Assembly: GCF_004357995.1 (NCBI RefSeq)
Contig: NZ_SMTK01000003.1
Coordinates: 372,001 to 436,000, forward strand
Length of the DNA stretch: 64,000 nt
DNA from: Arthrobacter crusticola
Lineage (GTDB): Bacteria; Actinomycetota; Actinomycetes; Actinomycetales; Micrococcaceae
Direction: 5' to 3'
The position numbers and the translations under genes are program-made. Positions 41,908-49,438 of the stretch are shown in pieces. How positions within the stretch are numbered: the stretch's first letter is position 1; each line of letters begins with the position of its first letter. The notes below the pieces were generated by a model. The model saw only the letters and a program-made list of their open reading frames with translations. It did no database searches and was not told where the DNA came from.

Positions 41908-43068
41908 ATGGCCGTTACCTTTGCCCCAACCAACAAGCGGCGCACCGCCTTCCACGAACTCACCGTGGCCGAGGTGCGCCGGCTGACCGAGGACGCCGTC
42001 GAGGTCACCTTCGCCGTCCCGGCGGACCTGGCCGGAAAATACGACTACGTTCCCGGCCAGTACGTGGCACTGCGGACCACGCTCGACATCGACGGCGAGC
42101 CGAAGGAAGTGCGCCGCAGCTACTCCATCTGCGCCGAACCGCGTCCGGGGGAGATCCGGGTGGCGATCAAGCGGGACCTCGGCGGGGTGTTCTCCAGCTG
42201 GGCCAACGAGTCCCTCAAGGCGGGGGACCGGCTCGATGTGATGAGCCCCATGGGCCAGTTCATCTCCAAGCACGAAATGACCGAGCTGAACCACCCCGAG
42301 AAGATCGACACGGCGACCCAGAACACCTTCGTCGCCGTGGCGGCAGGCTCCGGCATCACCCCCGTCATCGCCATCGCCCGCTCGGTCCTCGCCGCGGGGG
42401 AGAACGTCCGCTTCGACCTCATCTATGCCAACAAGGCGGCCATGGACGTGATGTTCCTCGAGGACCTCGCCGACCTCAAGGACCGCTACCCGGCCCGGTT
42501 CGCCGTCCACCACGTGCTCTCCCGCGAACAGCGCATCTCGCCGCTGCTCTCGGGCCGGATCGACGCCGAGAAACTGCAGACCCTGCTGGGGGGCGTGCTG
42601 CGGACCGAGGACGTCGACGAGTGGTTCCTCTGCGGACCCTTCGAACTGGTGCAGCTGTGCCGGGACACCCTCGCCGAGCGGGGCGTGCCGGCCGAGAAGA
42701 TCCGCTTCGAACTGTTCAGCACCGGCGAGCCGACCCGCCCGGAAGGCCAGACCGGGCGGCCCGTCCGGCCGGCCGACAACGGCGAGAACTACACCATTTC
42801 CTTCCGCCTCGACGGGCTGCAGGGCACCGTCGAAAGCCCCACCCACGCGCGGGAATCCCTGCTCAACGCCGCGCTGCGGGTGCGTCCGGACGTGCCCTTC
42901 GCGTGCGCCGGCGGGGTCTGCGGAACCTGCCGTGCAAAGATCGTCTCGGGCACGGTGGAGATGGAAGAGAACTACGCCCTGGAGCCCGACGAGCTCGCCA
43001 AGGGGTACGTCCTGACCTGTCAGGCCCGGCCCACCAGCGACGCCGTGTCGGTGGACTACGACGCCTAG
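41908..43068 (+). CDS. paaE: 1,2-phenylacetyl-CoA epoxidase reductase subunit E
   Basis: A 386-residue electron-transfer subunit: an FAD domain with VRRSYSICAEP, an NADPH domain with VAAGSGITPVIAIA and WFLCGPFELV, and a C-terminal 2Fe-2S ferredoxin with CAGGVCGTCRAK plus a later Cys in VLTCQARP. Electrons pass from NADPH through FAD and the cluster to PaaA. Domain order matches E. coli PaaE (356). The ATG is one base after the paaD stop. Confidence 0.95.
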   Translation: MAVTFAPTNKRRTAFHELTVAEVRRLTEDAVEVTFAVPADLAGKYDYVPGQYVALRTTLDIDGEPKEVRRSYSICAEPRPGEIRVAIKRDLGGVFSSWANESLKAGDRLDVMSPMGQFISKHEMTELNHPEKIDTATQNTFVAVAAGSGITPVIAIARSVLAAGENVRFDLIYANKAAMDVMFLEDLADLKDRYPARFAVHHVLSREQRISPLLSGRIDAEKLQTLLGGVLRTEDVDEWFLCGPFELVQLCRDTLAERGVPAEKIRFELFSTGEPTRPEGQTGRPVRPADNGENYTISFRLDGLQGTVESPTHARESLLNAALRVRPDVPFACAGGVCGTCRAKIVSGTVEMEENYALEPDELAKGYVLTCQARPTSDAVSVDYDA

Positions 43069-43075
43069 GAGAGGC

Positions 43076-43876
43076 ATGACACTGCAGGACACCATGATTT
43101 CGCTGGAGCTCCACGACGGCGTCGCCGAGATCACCCTCAACGCCCCCTACAAGCTCAACGCCCTCGACGAGCAGGCACTCGAAGACCTGTCGCGGGCGTA
43201 CGACGAGGCCGAAGCGGCCGCCGCCGACGGGTCCGTCCGCGCCCTGCTGCTGCGCGGGGAGGGCCGCGCCTTCTGCGCCGGCCGCGACATCTCCGGGGTC
43301 TCCCCGGACACCGACGACGCCGAGGCCTACCTCGCCGGGCTGGTCACCCCGCTGCTGAAGAAGATGTCCGCCTTCCCGGCACCGACCTTCGCGGCGGCCC
43401 AGGGCGCCTGCCTCGGCGTCGGGCTGGGCCTGCTCATCGCCACCGACGTCGTCTACGCCGCCGACAACGCCAAGATCGGGTCGCCCTTCGCCAACCTCGG
43501 GGCCACCCTCGACTCGGGCGGCCACTGGCTGTTCACCGAGCGCCTCGGCGCCCACCGCACCCTCGACCTGATCTACACCGCCGAGCTGATGAGCGGTGCC
43601 GAGGCCGTGCGGTCGGGCCTGTTCAGCCGCTCGCTTCCCGCCGGCGAACTCCTCGAAACCACCCGCGCGACCGCCGCCCGGGTCGCCACGGGCGCCACCG
43701 GGGCCTTCCGCGCCTCCAAGCAGCTGGTGGCCGAGATCCGGGACCGGCGGCTGGGGTTGTGGGCTGCGGTGGATCAGGAGAACGCGGCCCAGGCCGCCCT
43801 CTGCCGGACGCCGGACTACGCCGAGGGGTTCACCGCCTTCCAGGAGAAGCGCGCGCCGCGTTTCGCCGGACGCTAG
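43076..43876 (+). CDS. paaG: 2-(1,2-epoxy-1,2-dihydrophenyl)acetyl-CoA isomerase
   Basis: A 266-residue crotonase that turns the epoxide into the oxepin. AEITLNAPYKLNALDEQALED, GEGRAFCAGRDISGV, FAAAQGACLGVGLGLLIATD and FANLGATLDSGGHWLFTERLG (quoted partly: LGATLDSGGHWL) fit the PaaG subgroup. GAGAGGC precedes ATG 43076. It ends the paaABCDE unit, eight bases after paaE. Together with paaF it gives two distinct crotonases in the pathway. Confidence 0.88.
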   Translation: MTLQDTMISLELHDGVAEITLNAPYKLNALDEQALEDLSRAYDEAEAAAADGSVRALLLRGEGRAFCAGRDISGVSPDTDDAEAYLAGLVTPLLKKMSAFPAPTFAAAQGACLGVGLGLLIATDVVYAADNAKIGSPFANLGATLDSGGHWLFTERLGAHRTLDLIYTAELMSGAEAVRSGLFSRSLPAGELLETTRATAARVATGATGAFRASKQLVAEIRDRRLGLWAAVDQENAAQAALCRTPDYAEGFTAFQEKRAPRFAGR

Positions 43877-43932
43877 GGGCACCGGCCGGGGCGCGGCAGC
43901 CCGCGGCGCCCGGGCACGCGGGCACTTCCGCT

Positions 43933-44376
43933 CTACCGGGTGTCGAGGTCCTCGAACACCAGGAAGGTCTGGGTATCCAGGACGCCCGGCATCGACTGAA
44001 GCCGGTCGAAGATCACCCGTCGCAGGTCAAGGTTGTCCTCTGCGCGCACCAGCAGGATCACGTCGAAGTCCCCGCCGACCAGGGCGATGTGGTGGATCTC
44101 GGGGATCTCCCGCAGCTTCTCGCGGAGCTCCCGCCAGGAATGCTGGCGCACCTTGAGGGTTACATAGGCCGAGGATTTCAACCCGGCTTTCACGGGGTCC
44201 ACCAGGGCCGTGAACTTCGTCAGCACCCCCTCTTCGGTGAGACGGGAGATCCGCGAGTAGGCGTGGGCCCGTGAGATGTGGACGTTCTCGGCGAGTGAGG
44301 TGACCGACTGCCGTCCGTCCCGGGTGAGCTCGGCCAGGATCCTGCGGTCAACCTCGTCCAACAGGCCATCGGCCAT
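43933..44376 (-). CDS. Lrp/AsnC-family regulator
   Basis: A 147-residue feast/famine regulator. The HTH covers LDEVDRRILAELTRDGRQS, then VTSLAENVHISRAHAYSRIS; the RAM domain has SSAYVTLKVR, HHIALVGGDFDVILLVRAED and the final TFLVFEDL. ATG 44376 follows GGAGAGACAG. It is divergent from the 2-oxoacid dehydrogenase operon, as BkdR is in Pseudomonas and in actinobacteria, so control of those genes by branched-chain amino acids or their keto acids is likely. The shared gap holds a TGCATTT-N10-AAATGCA palindrome. Confidence 0.88.
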   Translation of the reverse strand: MADGLLDEVDRRILAELTRDGRQSVTSLAENVHISRAHAYSRISRLTEEGVLTKFTALVDPVKAGLKSSAYVTLKVRQHSWRELREKLREIPEIHHIALVGGDFDVILLVRAEDNLDLRRVIFDRLQSMPGVLDTQTFLVFEDLDTR

Positions 44377-44462
44377 CTGTCTCTCCGTCCTTCTGTTATC
44401 CAGCTCACACCGACCGTTTGTCTTCGATCGGGCCCTCCACGAGTCAATCCTTCCAGACTTTC

Positions 44463-44486
44463 TGCATTTGATGGATACGAAATGCA
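44463..44486. promoter_or_regulatory. TGCATTT-N10-AAATGCA palindrome, possible Lrp/BkdR site
   Basis: Perfect 7-base arms TGCATTT (44463-44469) and AAATGCA (44480-44486) with a 10-base centre lie between the divergent Lrp-type regulator and the E1alpha gene, 87 bases from one start and 102 from the other. Symmetry and position fit a regulator binding site. Confidence 0.55.
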
Positions 44487-44587
44487 CACCGAAGCGATAC
44501 TAAGGTGACACAGCATCCAATGCTGCCCTCCGCGGTCCGTGGACGGCGGCGCTGACGCTGTCGAGGACACGGCCAATGGAGGCGGAC

Positions 44588-45718
44588 ATGACGATTCCAA
44601 CGAACAGCGACTCCACCGGAACGGAGGGCGGGGTCGGCAAGCAATTGCTGCCCTCGCCGGTTCCGGTGCAGCTGATCGACCAGCACGGGGAGGCCCGCGC
44701 CGACGCCCGGTACGCGCTACCGGACCCCCAGGCCCTCCTGACGGGATACGCACGGCTGATCTCGGGCCGGCGCATTAACGACCAGGCCAATGCCCTGGTA
44801 CGCCAGGGGCGCCTTGCCGTCTACCCCTCCTCCCACGGGCAGGAGGCCTGCCAGGTGTCCGCGGCGCTCGTCCTGCAGTCCCAGGACTGGCTGTTCCCCA
44901 CCTACCGCGACACCGTTGCAGTCATTACCCGGGGCGTGGATCCGCTGGAAGTCTTCACCCTCCTGCGCGGCGACTGGCACTCGGGCTACGACCCCTACGA
45001 ACTGCACGTCGCCCCGCAGGCCACCCCGCTGGCGACGCAGCTGCTCCACGCCGTCGGCGTCGCCCACGCGGCCAAGCTCCGCGGCGAGGACACCGTGGTC
45101 CTGGCCCTGTGCGGTGACGGGGCAACCAGCGAGGGCGACTTCCACGAAGCGCTGAACTTCGCCGCCGTGTTCCACGTACCGGTGGTGTTCTTCGTGCAGA
45201 ACAACGAATACGCCATCTCGGTGCCGCTGAAGAACCAGTCCGTGGCGCCGTCCCTGGCCCACAAGGCGATCGGCTACGGCATGCCGGGGGAGCGGGTGGA
45301 TGGCAATGACCTCGCCGCGCTCCTGTCGGTGCTCGGCGCGGCCGTCGACTCCGCCCGCAGCGGCGGCGGGCCGGCCCTGATTGAGGCCCACACCTACCGC
45401 ATGCAGGCCCATACCAACGCCGACGACGCCACGCGGTACCGGTCCGCCGAGGACGTCGACAAGTGGATCCCGAAGGACCCGATCAGCAGGCTGCGCACCT
45501 ACCTGCGCGGGCTGTCCCTGCTCGATGACGCCGTGGAGGAGCAGTTCGCCGCCGATGCTGAAGCCCTCGCGGCCTCGATCCGCGCCGGCCTCAACGCCGA
45601 CGTCGAGGTCGATCCGCAGGAGTTGTTCGCCCACGTCTACACCCAGAAAACAGCGCAGCTCCGGGAGCAGGCCGACCTGCTGCGCGACGAGCTCTCACGC
45701 GAGGCGGTCCAGTCATGA
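44588..45718 (+). CDS. bkdA: 2-oxoacid dehydrogenase E1 alpha subunit (branched-chain type)
   Basis: A 376-residue ThDP-dependent subunit that decarboxylates branched-chain 2-oxoacids or pyruvate. The thiamin diphosphate motif is LCGDGATSEGDFHEALNFAA followed 20 residues on by VFFVQNNEYAIS. QGRLAVYPSSHGQEACQV and the phosphorylation-loop region TYRMQAHTNADDATRYR are typical. ATG 44588 has GGAGG at five bases; an ATG 12 bases before lacks one. E1alpha, E1beta and E2 overlap by ATGA. BCKDH is favoured over PDH because the regulator is Lrp-type; the E3 gene is absent. Confidence 0.87.
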   Translation: MTIPTNSDSTGTEGGVGKQLLPSPVPVQLIDQHGEARADARYALPDPQALLTGYARLISGRRINDQANALVRQGRLAVYPSSHGQEACQVSAALVLQSQDWLFPTYRDTVAVITRGVDPLEVFTLLRGDWHSGYDPYELHVAPQATPLATQLLHAVGVAHAAKLRGEDTVVLALCGDGATSEGDFHEALNFAAVFHVPVVFFVQNNEYAISVPLKNQSVAPSLAHKAIGYGMPGERVDGNDLAALLSVLGAAVDSARSGGGPALIEAHTYRMQAHTNADDATRYRSAEDVDKWIPKDPISRLRTYLRGLSLLDDAVEEQFAADAEALAASIRAGLNADVEVDPQELFAHVYTQKTAQLREQADLLRDELSREAVQS

Positions 45719-46824
45719 CCCAGATCTCAGAACGCGCGGCGGCGCCGGCGACGGCGCCCAACCTGCCCGCCGTCCCGTCGGCGGCCCAGCCGGCGGCGAC
45801 AACCCAGTCCGCGGCGACGGCCGTGACCTTCGCCAAGGCCCTCAACACCGCCCTGGCCGACGCCATGGAGGCGGACAGCTCGGTGCTGATGTTCGGCGAG
45901 GACGTCGGGCCCCTCGGTGGAGTCTTCCGGATCACCGACGGGTTGACCGCCCGCTTCGGGCCCGGGCGTTGCTTCGACACCCCGCTGGCCGAGGCCGGGA
46001 TCATGGGCATGGCCGTCGGGATGGCGATGAACGGCATGCGCCCGGTCGTGGAGATGCAGTTCGACGCCTTTGCCTACCCGGCCTTCGAGCAGGTGGTCAG
46101 CCACGTCGCCAAGCTGCCCAACCGCACCAAGGGCCGGGTGCTGCTGCCGATGGTCATCCGCATCCCCTATGCCGGCGGCATCGGCGGGGTGGAACACCAC
46201 TGCGATTCCTCCGAGTCCTACTACGCGCACACCCCCGGCCTTACGGTCCTCGCCCCGGCCACGGTCCGCGACGCCTACCTCATGCTGCGCGAAGCGATCG
46301 CCCTGCCGGATCCCGTCGTCTTCCTCGAACCGAAGAAGCTGTACTGGTCCAAGGAGGTCGTTGACCTCGGGGAGCTGCGCCGCACCTTCGAGGAGGGCTC
46401 CGCGCCGCGGACCATCGGCAGCGCCGTCGTCGCCCGATCCGGCACCGACGCGACCCTGATCGCCTACGGCCCCTCGGTGCCCACCGCCATGGCCGCCGCG
46501 GCGGCCGCCTCCGAGGAGGGCCGGTCGCTTGAGGTCATCGACGTCCGCTCCCTCGTGCCCTTTGACGACGAGACGGTGTGCGCGAGCGTGCGCAGGACCG
46601 GGCGGGCCGTGGTGATCGCCGAAACCCCGGGGTTCGCCTCGGTCGCCGCGGAGATCGTGGCCCGGGTTCAGGAGCGGTGTTTCCATTCCCTGGCCGCGCC
46701 CGTGCGGCGCGTCACCGGATTCGATATCCCCTATCCGGCACCCAAGCTGGAGCATCACTTCCTTCCCAGCGTCGACCGGATACTCGACACTGTCGATGAG
46801 CTGCAGTGGGAGGACGGGCAATGA
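45715..46824 (+). CDS. bkdB: 2-oxoacid dehydrogenase E1 beta subunit
   Basis: A 369-residue transketolase-type subunit. After a 40-residue Ala/Thr/Pro-rich leader, the fold begins VTFAKALNTALADAMEAD, with MFGEDVGPLGGVFRITDGL (ThDP Glu), FDTPLAEAGIMGMAVGMA, RIPYAGGIGGVEHHCDSSES and the C-terminal VIDVRSLVPFDDETV. These form the cofactor-binding beta half of the E1 heterotetramer. The start overlaps the E1alpha stop and the stop overlaps the E2 start, both as ATGA, so the three subunits are made in step. Confidence 0.9.
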   Translation: MTQISERAAAPATAPNLPAVPSAAQPAATTQSAATAVTFAKALNTALADAMEADSSVLMFGEDVGPLGGVFRITDGLTARFGPGRCFDTPLAEAGIMGMAVGMAMNGMRPVVEMQFDAFAYPAFEQVVSHVAKLPNRTKGRVLLPMVIRIPYAGGIGGVEHHCDSSESYYAHTPGLTVLAPATVRDAYLMLREAIALPDPVVFLEPKKLYWSKEVVDLGELRRTFEEGSAPRTIGSAVVARSGTDATLIAYGPSVPTAMAAAAAASEEGRSLEVIDVRSLVPFDDETVCASVRRTGRAVVIAETPGFASVAAEIVARVQERCFHSLAAPVRRVTGFDIPYPAPKLEHHFLPSVDRILDTVDELQWEDGQ

Positions 46825-48386
46825 GCACCGAAGCGCTGCCTGCGACCCTGCAGGTGTTCCGGCTGCCCGATCTCGGCGAGGGCCTGACCGAGGCCGAACT
46901 CGTCAACTGGCTGGTCAAGGAGGGTGATGAGGTCCGCGTCGACCAGCCGGTCGCCGAGGTCGAGACGGCCAAGGCCGTCGTCGAGGTTCCCTGCCCCTAC
47001 GCCGGCACCGTCGCGGTGCTGCACGGGGCGGCGGGGGAGACCCTCGACGTCGGCGCCCCCCTGATCTCCGTCCGCGCCGCCGGCGCGCCGGCCGCCGAAG
47101 CGCCCGCCGTCCAGCCGCCCGCCGCCGGGGCCGCACCGCGCGTGGGACCCGTCGGCGGGACCACGGCCGGGCCGGAGGCCGAAACCTACCGGAACGAGGA
47201 GCGGGCCGGCATCTCGACCGCCGCCGCGGCCGCCGCAGCACCGGAACCGGAGCAGGGCTCGGGCAACGTGCTGATCGGCTACGGCACCCCCGGCGGCACC
47301 ACGGGGAAGCGGACCCGTGCGCGCCGGACCGCCGGATCACCACAGCGGCAGGCCGCTGCCACCCCCGCCCCCGTCACCCCGGGGGCCGTGGCCCCGGCCG
47401 CCCCCGACGGCGGGATTGGCGTGCAGGCCGTGCGCTGCATCTCGCCCCTGGTCCGCCGGATGGCGGTCGAGGGCGGGCTGGTGCTGCGGGAGCTCAGCGG
47501 AAGCGGCCCCGACGGGCTGATCCTGCGCCGGGATGTCGAGGCGGCCCTCGCCGGCCGCGGAACCGGCGCGCCCGCCGCCCCGGGCGGGGAACGGCCGGCG
47601 ATGGAACAGCCGGCGGTGGAGGCGTCCACGGTGGAGTCGTCCACAGTGAAGCGGCCGGCGTCCGGCATCGACCAGCGGTCCGGGCTCGCCGTCCTCGAGC
47701 GCCTCCCCCTGCGCGGGATGCGCCGGACGATCGCCGACACCCTCTCGCGCAGCCGCCGGGAGATCCCCGAGGCGACCGTGTGGGTCGACGTGGACGCCAC
47801 CGCCCTGCTGGACCTGCGGGCCTCGCTGAAGTCCGATGGCGGCGCCCCGGGCCTGCTCGCGTTCATCGCGCGGTTCGTCGTCGCCGGGCTGGCGAAGTAT
47901 CCCGAACTCAATACCCGCGTCCTCACCGGTAAGGACGGCTCCCAGGAGCTCCTGACCGTCGAGGGCATCAACCTCGGGGTGGCGGCCCAGACCGAGCGCG
48001 GCCTGGTGGTGCCCAGCATCCGCAGGGCCGACCTGCTCAACGCCCGGGCGCTGGACGCCGAAATCCGCCGTCTGACCGAGGCCGCCCGTGCCGGGAAAGC
48101 CACCCCGGCGGAGCTGACCTCGGGAACCTTCACGCTGAACAACTACGGCGTCTTCGGGGTGGACGGCAGCGCCGCGATCATCAACCACCCGGAGTCGGCG
48201 ATCCTCGGCGTCGGGCGGATCATCGACCGGCCCTGGGTTGTCGACGGGGCGCTGGCGGTGCGGAAGGTGACCGAGCTGACCCTGACCTTCGACCACCGGG
48301 TCTGCGACGGCGGGACGGCCGGCGGGTTCCTGCGGTTCGTGGCTGACGCGATGGAGAACCCCGCCCGGCTGCTGGCCGACCTGTAG
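46821..48386 (+). CDS. bkdC: dihydrolipoamide acyltransferase (E2) of the 2-oxoacid dehydrogenase complex
   Basis: A 521-residue acyltransferase. A single lipoyl domain at residues 10-90 holds Lys51 in VAEVETAKAVVEV. A long Ala/Pro/Gly/Thr linker follows, then the E1/E3-binding domain near CISPLVRRMAVEGGL, another linker with a VESSTVK-type stretch, and the catalytic domain from LPLRGMRRTIADTLS to the active site FDHRVCDGGTAGGF. One lipoyl domain instead of two or three fits branched-chain E2 proteins. The stop is about 70 bases from the convergent NYN gene. Confidence 0.91.
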   Translation: MSTEALPATLQVFRLPDLGEGLTEAELVNWLVKEGDEVRVDQPVAEVETAKAVVEVPCPYAGTVAVLHGAAGETLDVGAPLISVRAAGAPAAEAPAVQPPAAGAAPRVGPVGGTTAGPEAETYRNEERAGISTAAAAAAAPEPEQGSGNVLIGYGTPGGTTGKRTRARRTAGSPQRQAAATPAPVTPGAVAPAAPDGGIGVQAVRCISPLVRRMAVEGGLVLRELSGSGPDGLILRRDVEAALAGRGTGAPAAPGGERPAMEQPAVEASTVESSTVKRPASGIDQRSGLAVLERLPLRGMRRTIADTLSRSRREIPEATVWVDVDATALLDLRASLKSDGGAPGLLAFIARFVVAGLAKYPELNTRVLTGKDGSQELLTVEGINLGVAAQTERGLVVPSIRRADLLNARALDAEIRRLTEAARAGKATPAELTSGTFTLNNYGVFGVDGSAAIINHPESAILGVGRIIDRPWVVDGALAVRKVTELTLTFDHRVCDGGTAGGFLRFVADAMENPARLLADL

Positions 48387-48457
48387 CAAAGCGTCGGAGC
48401 GGTTCCCTGTGAAGATGCCGGCTTCGCGGAATCCGTGGAGCCGGCCCCGCGGCGGGC

Positions 48458-49270
48458 TCAGGCGGGAACCATCTCCGGGACGGGCTTGGGCTCGATATGA
48501 CGGATCATGCGCAGCCCGCAGTTTTCCTCGACCAAGGCCCCAAGGTTCCGGTACTGGAAGCTCTTGCTCGTGGTCCCGGGCCACCGCTTCCGTAGCAGCA
48601 TGCCCAGGCGGGCTCCATTGACTCGCCCGTCGATGAGCAGTTCGGGGTCCGCGCCGACCAGCGAGAGGATGGCCTGGCGGTATTCGGCCAGGGTCGGCGG
48701 TGGTGCGGGCTGTGCGGCCGCCGCCTGCACCGCCGGCGCCGATGCGGGCGGCTCCGGAACCGCAACGACGTGGAACTGATCCGCGGACGACCGGAGCATG
48801 CTATTGACGGCCCCGACATCGGGACCCGAGGTTGTCACCACGATCACGTACTTGCCCAGCGCATGCAGCCGCCGCACCAGCGGAACATACCCGCCGTCTC
48901 CGCTGACGATTACGAAAACCTCAATCCACGGCGCGTCGGCGGCGATCCGGAGTGCATCGACGACGAGTTCGATGTCGGCCGCATTCTTAATGTCCTGGTT
49001 GAAGGAGAAGATCTGGACCGGTTCGACGCCGTGCCCGAGCAGCTGGCGGCGGTAGGTGCCCATCTCCGCCCGCCCCCAGTTCGCGTAGGCGCGGGCCACC
49101 GCCGTCAGCGCCCCGACCCCGCTGTCGCGGACGAGCCGGCCGATGTCTTTCATGATCGATCCCACGGGAACGGAGGTGGGGTGCCCGGCAACCCCGCCGT
49201 ACAGATTTTCCATATCCAGAAAAACCGCAACGTTCCGCCGGGGTGGTGTTCCGGCGGGTTCCATAGTCAC
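48458..49270 (-). CDS. NYN-domain nuclease-like protein with C-terminal OST-HTH/LOTUS domain
   Basis: A 270-residue protein. The NYN (PIN-like, LabA) domain spans about residues 12-170: NVAVFLDMENLYGG with Asp19, NQDIKNAADIELVVDALRIA with Asp99, and VFVIVSGDGGYVPLVRRL with Asp125, the acidic set that binds metal in this RNase fold. After a Pro/Ala linker, residues about 192-258 form a LOTUS/OST-HTH module (YRQAILSLVG, GARLGMLLRKRWPG, KSFQYRNLGALVEE), which binds RNA in other systems. It may be an RNA-cutting or RNA-binding regulator. GTG 49270 or ATG 49264 is the start. It is divergent from an AAA ATPase. Confidence 0.88.
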   Translation of the reverse strand: MTMEPAGTPPRRNVAVFLDMENLYGGVAGHPTSVPVGSIMKDIGRLVRDSGVGALTAVARAYANWGRAEMGTYRRQLLGHGVEPVQIFSFNQDIKNAADIELVVDALRIAADAPWIEVFVIVSGDGGYVPLVRRLHALGKYVIVVTTSGPDVGAVNSMLRSSADQFHVVAVPEPPASAPAVQAAAAQPAPPPTLAEYRQAILSLVGADPELLIDGRVNGARLGMLLRKRWPGTTSKSFQYRNLGALVEENCGLRMIRHIEPKPVPEMVPA

Positions 49271-49438
49271 CTGTCCTGCTTGGAACGGAAAGGAATTACC
49301 TCATACCCCGAATATGGGTATTTGATGAAAGTAGCGCATCTGTTTCAGATGTGACTAGAGCTAATTAGGAATGAAATTACCTTCCCGGTGCCGAAGCGCT
49401 GCCGTTCGGGGATGGAATGCCGCTGGTAGTCTCTGCCC
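49271..49438. promoter_or_regulatory. AT-rich divergent promoter region with two palindromes (NYN / AAA)
   Basis: This 168-base gap is far more AT-rich than its surroundings. It contains ATACCC-N7-GGGTAT (49303-49321), CATCTG-TTT-CAGATG (49337-49351, perfect), and AATTACCT twice (49294-49301, 49375-49382). TAGTCT at 49427-49432 lies six bases before the ATPase ATG, suggesting a leaderless start on that side. Confidence 0.65.

Noticed and set aside
43877-43932. Terminator between paaG and the Lrp-type gene
   Set aside because: GC-rich repeats can pair but only with bulges and no T run; too weak to list.
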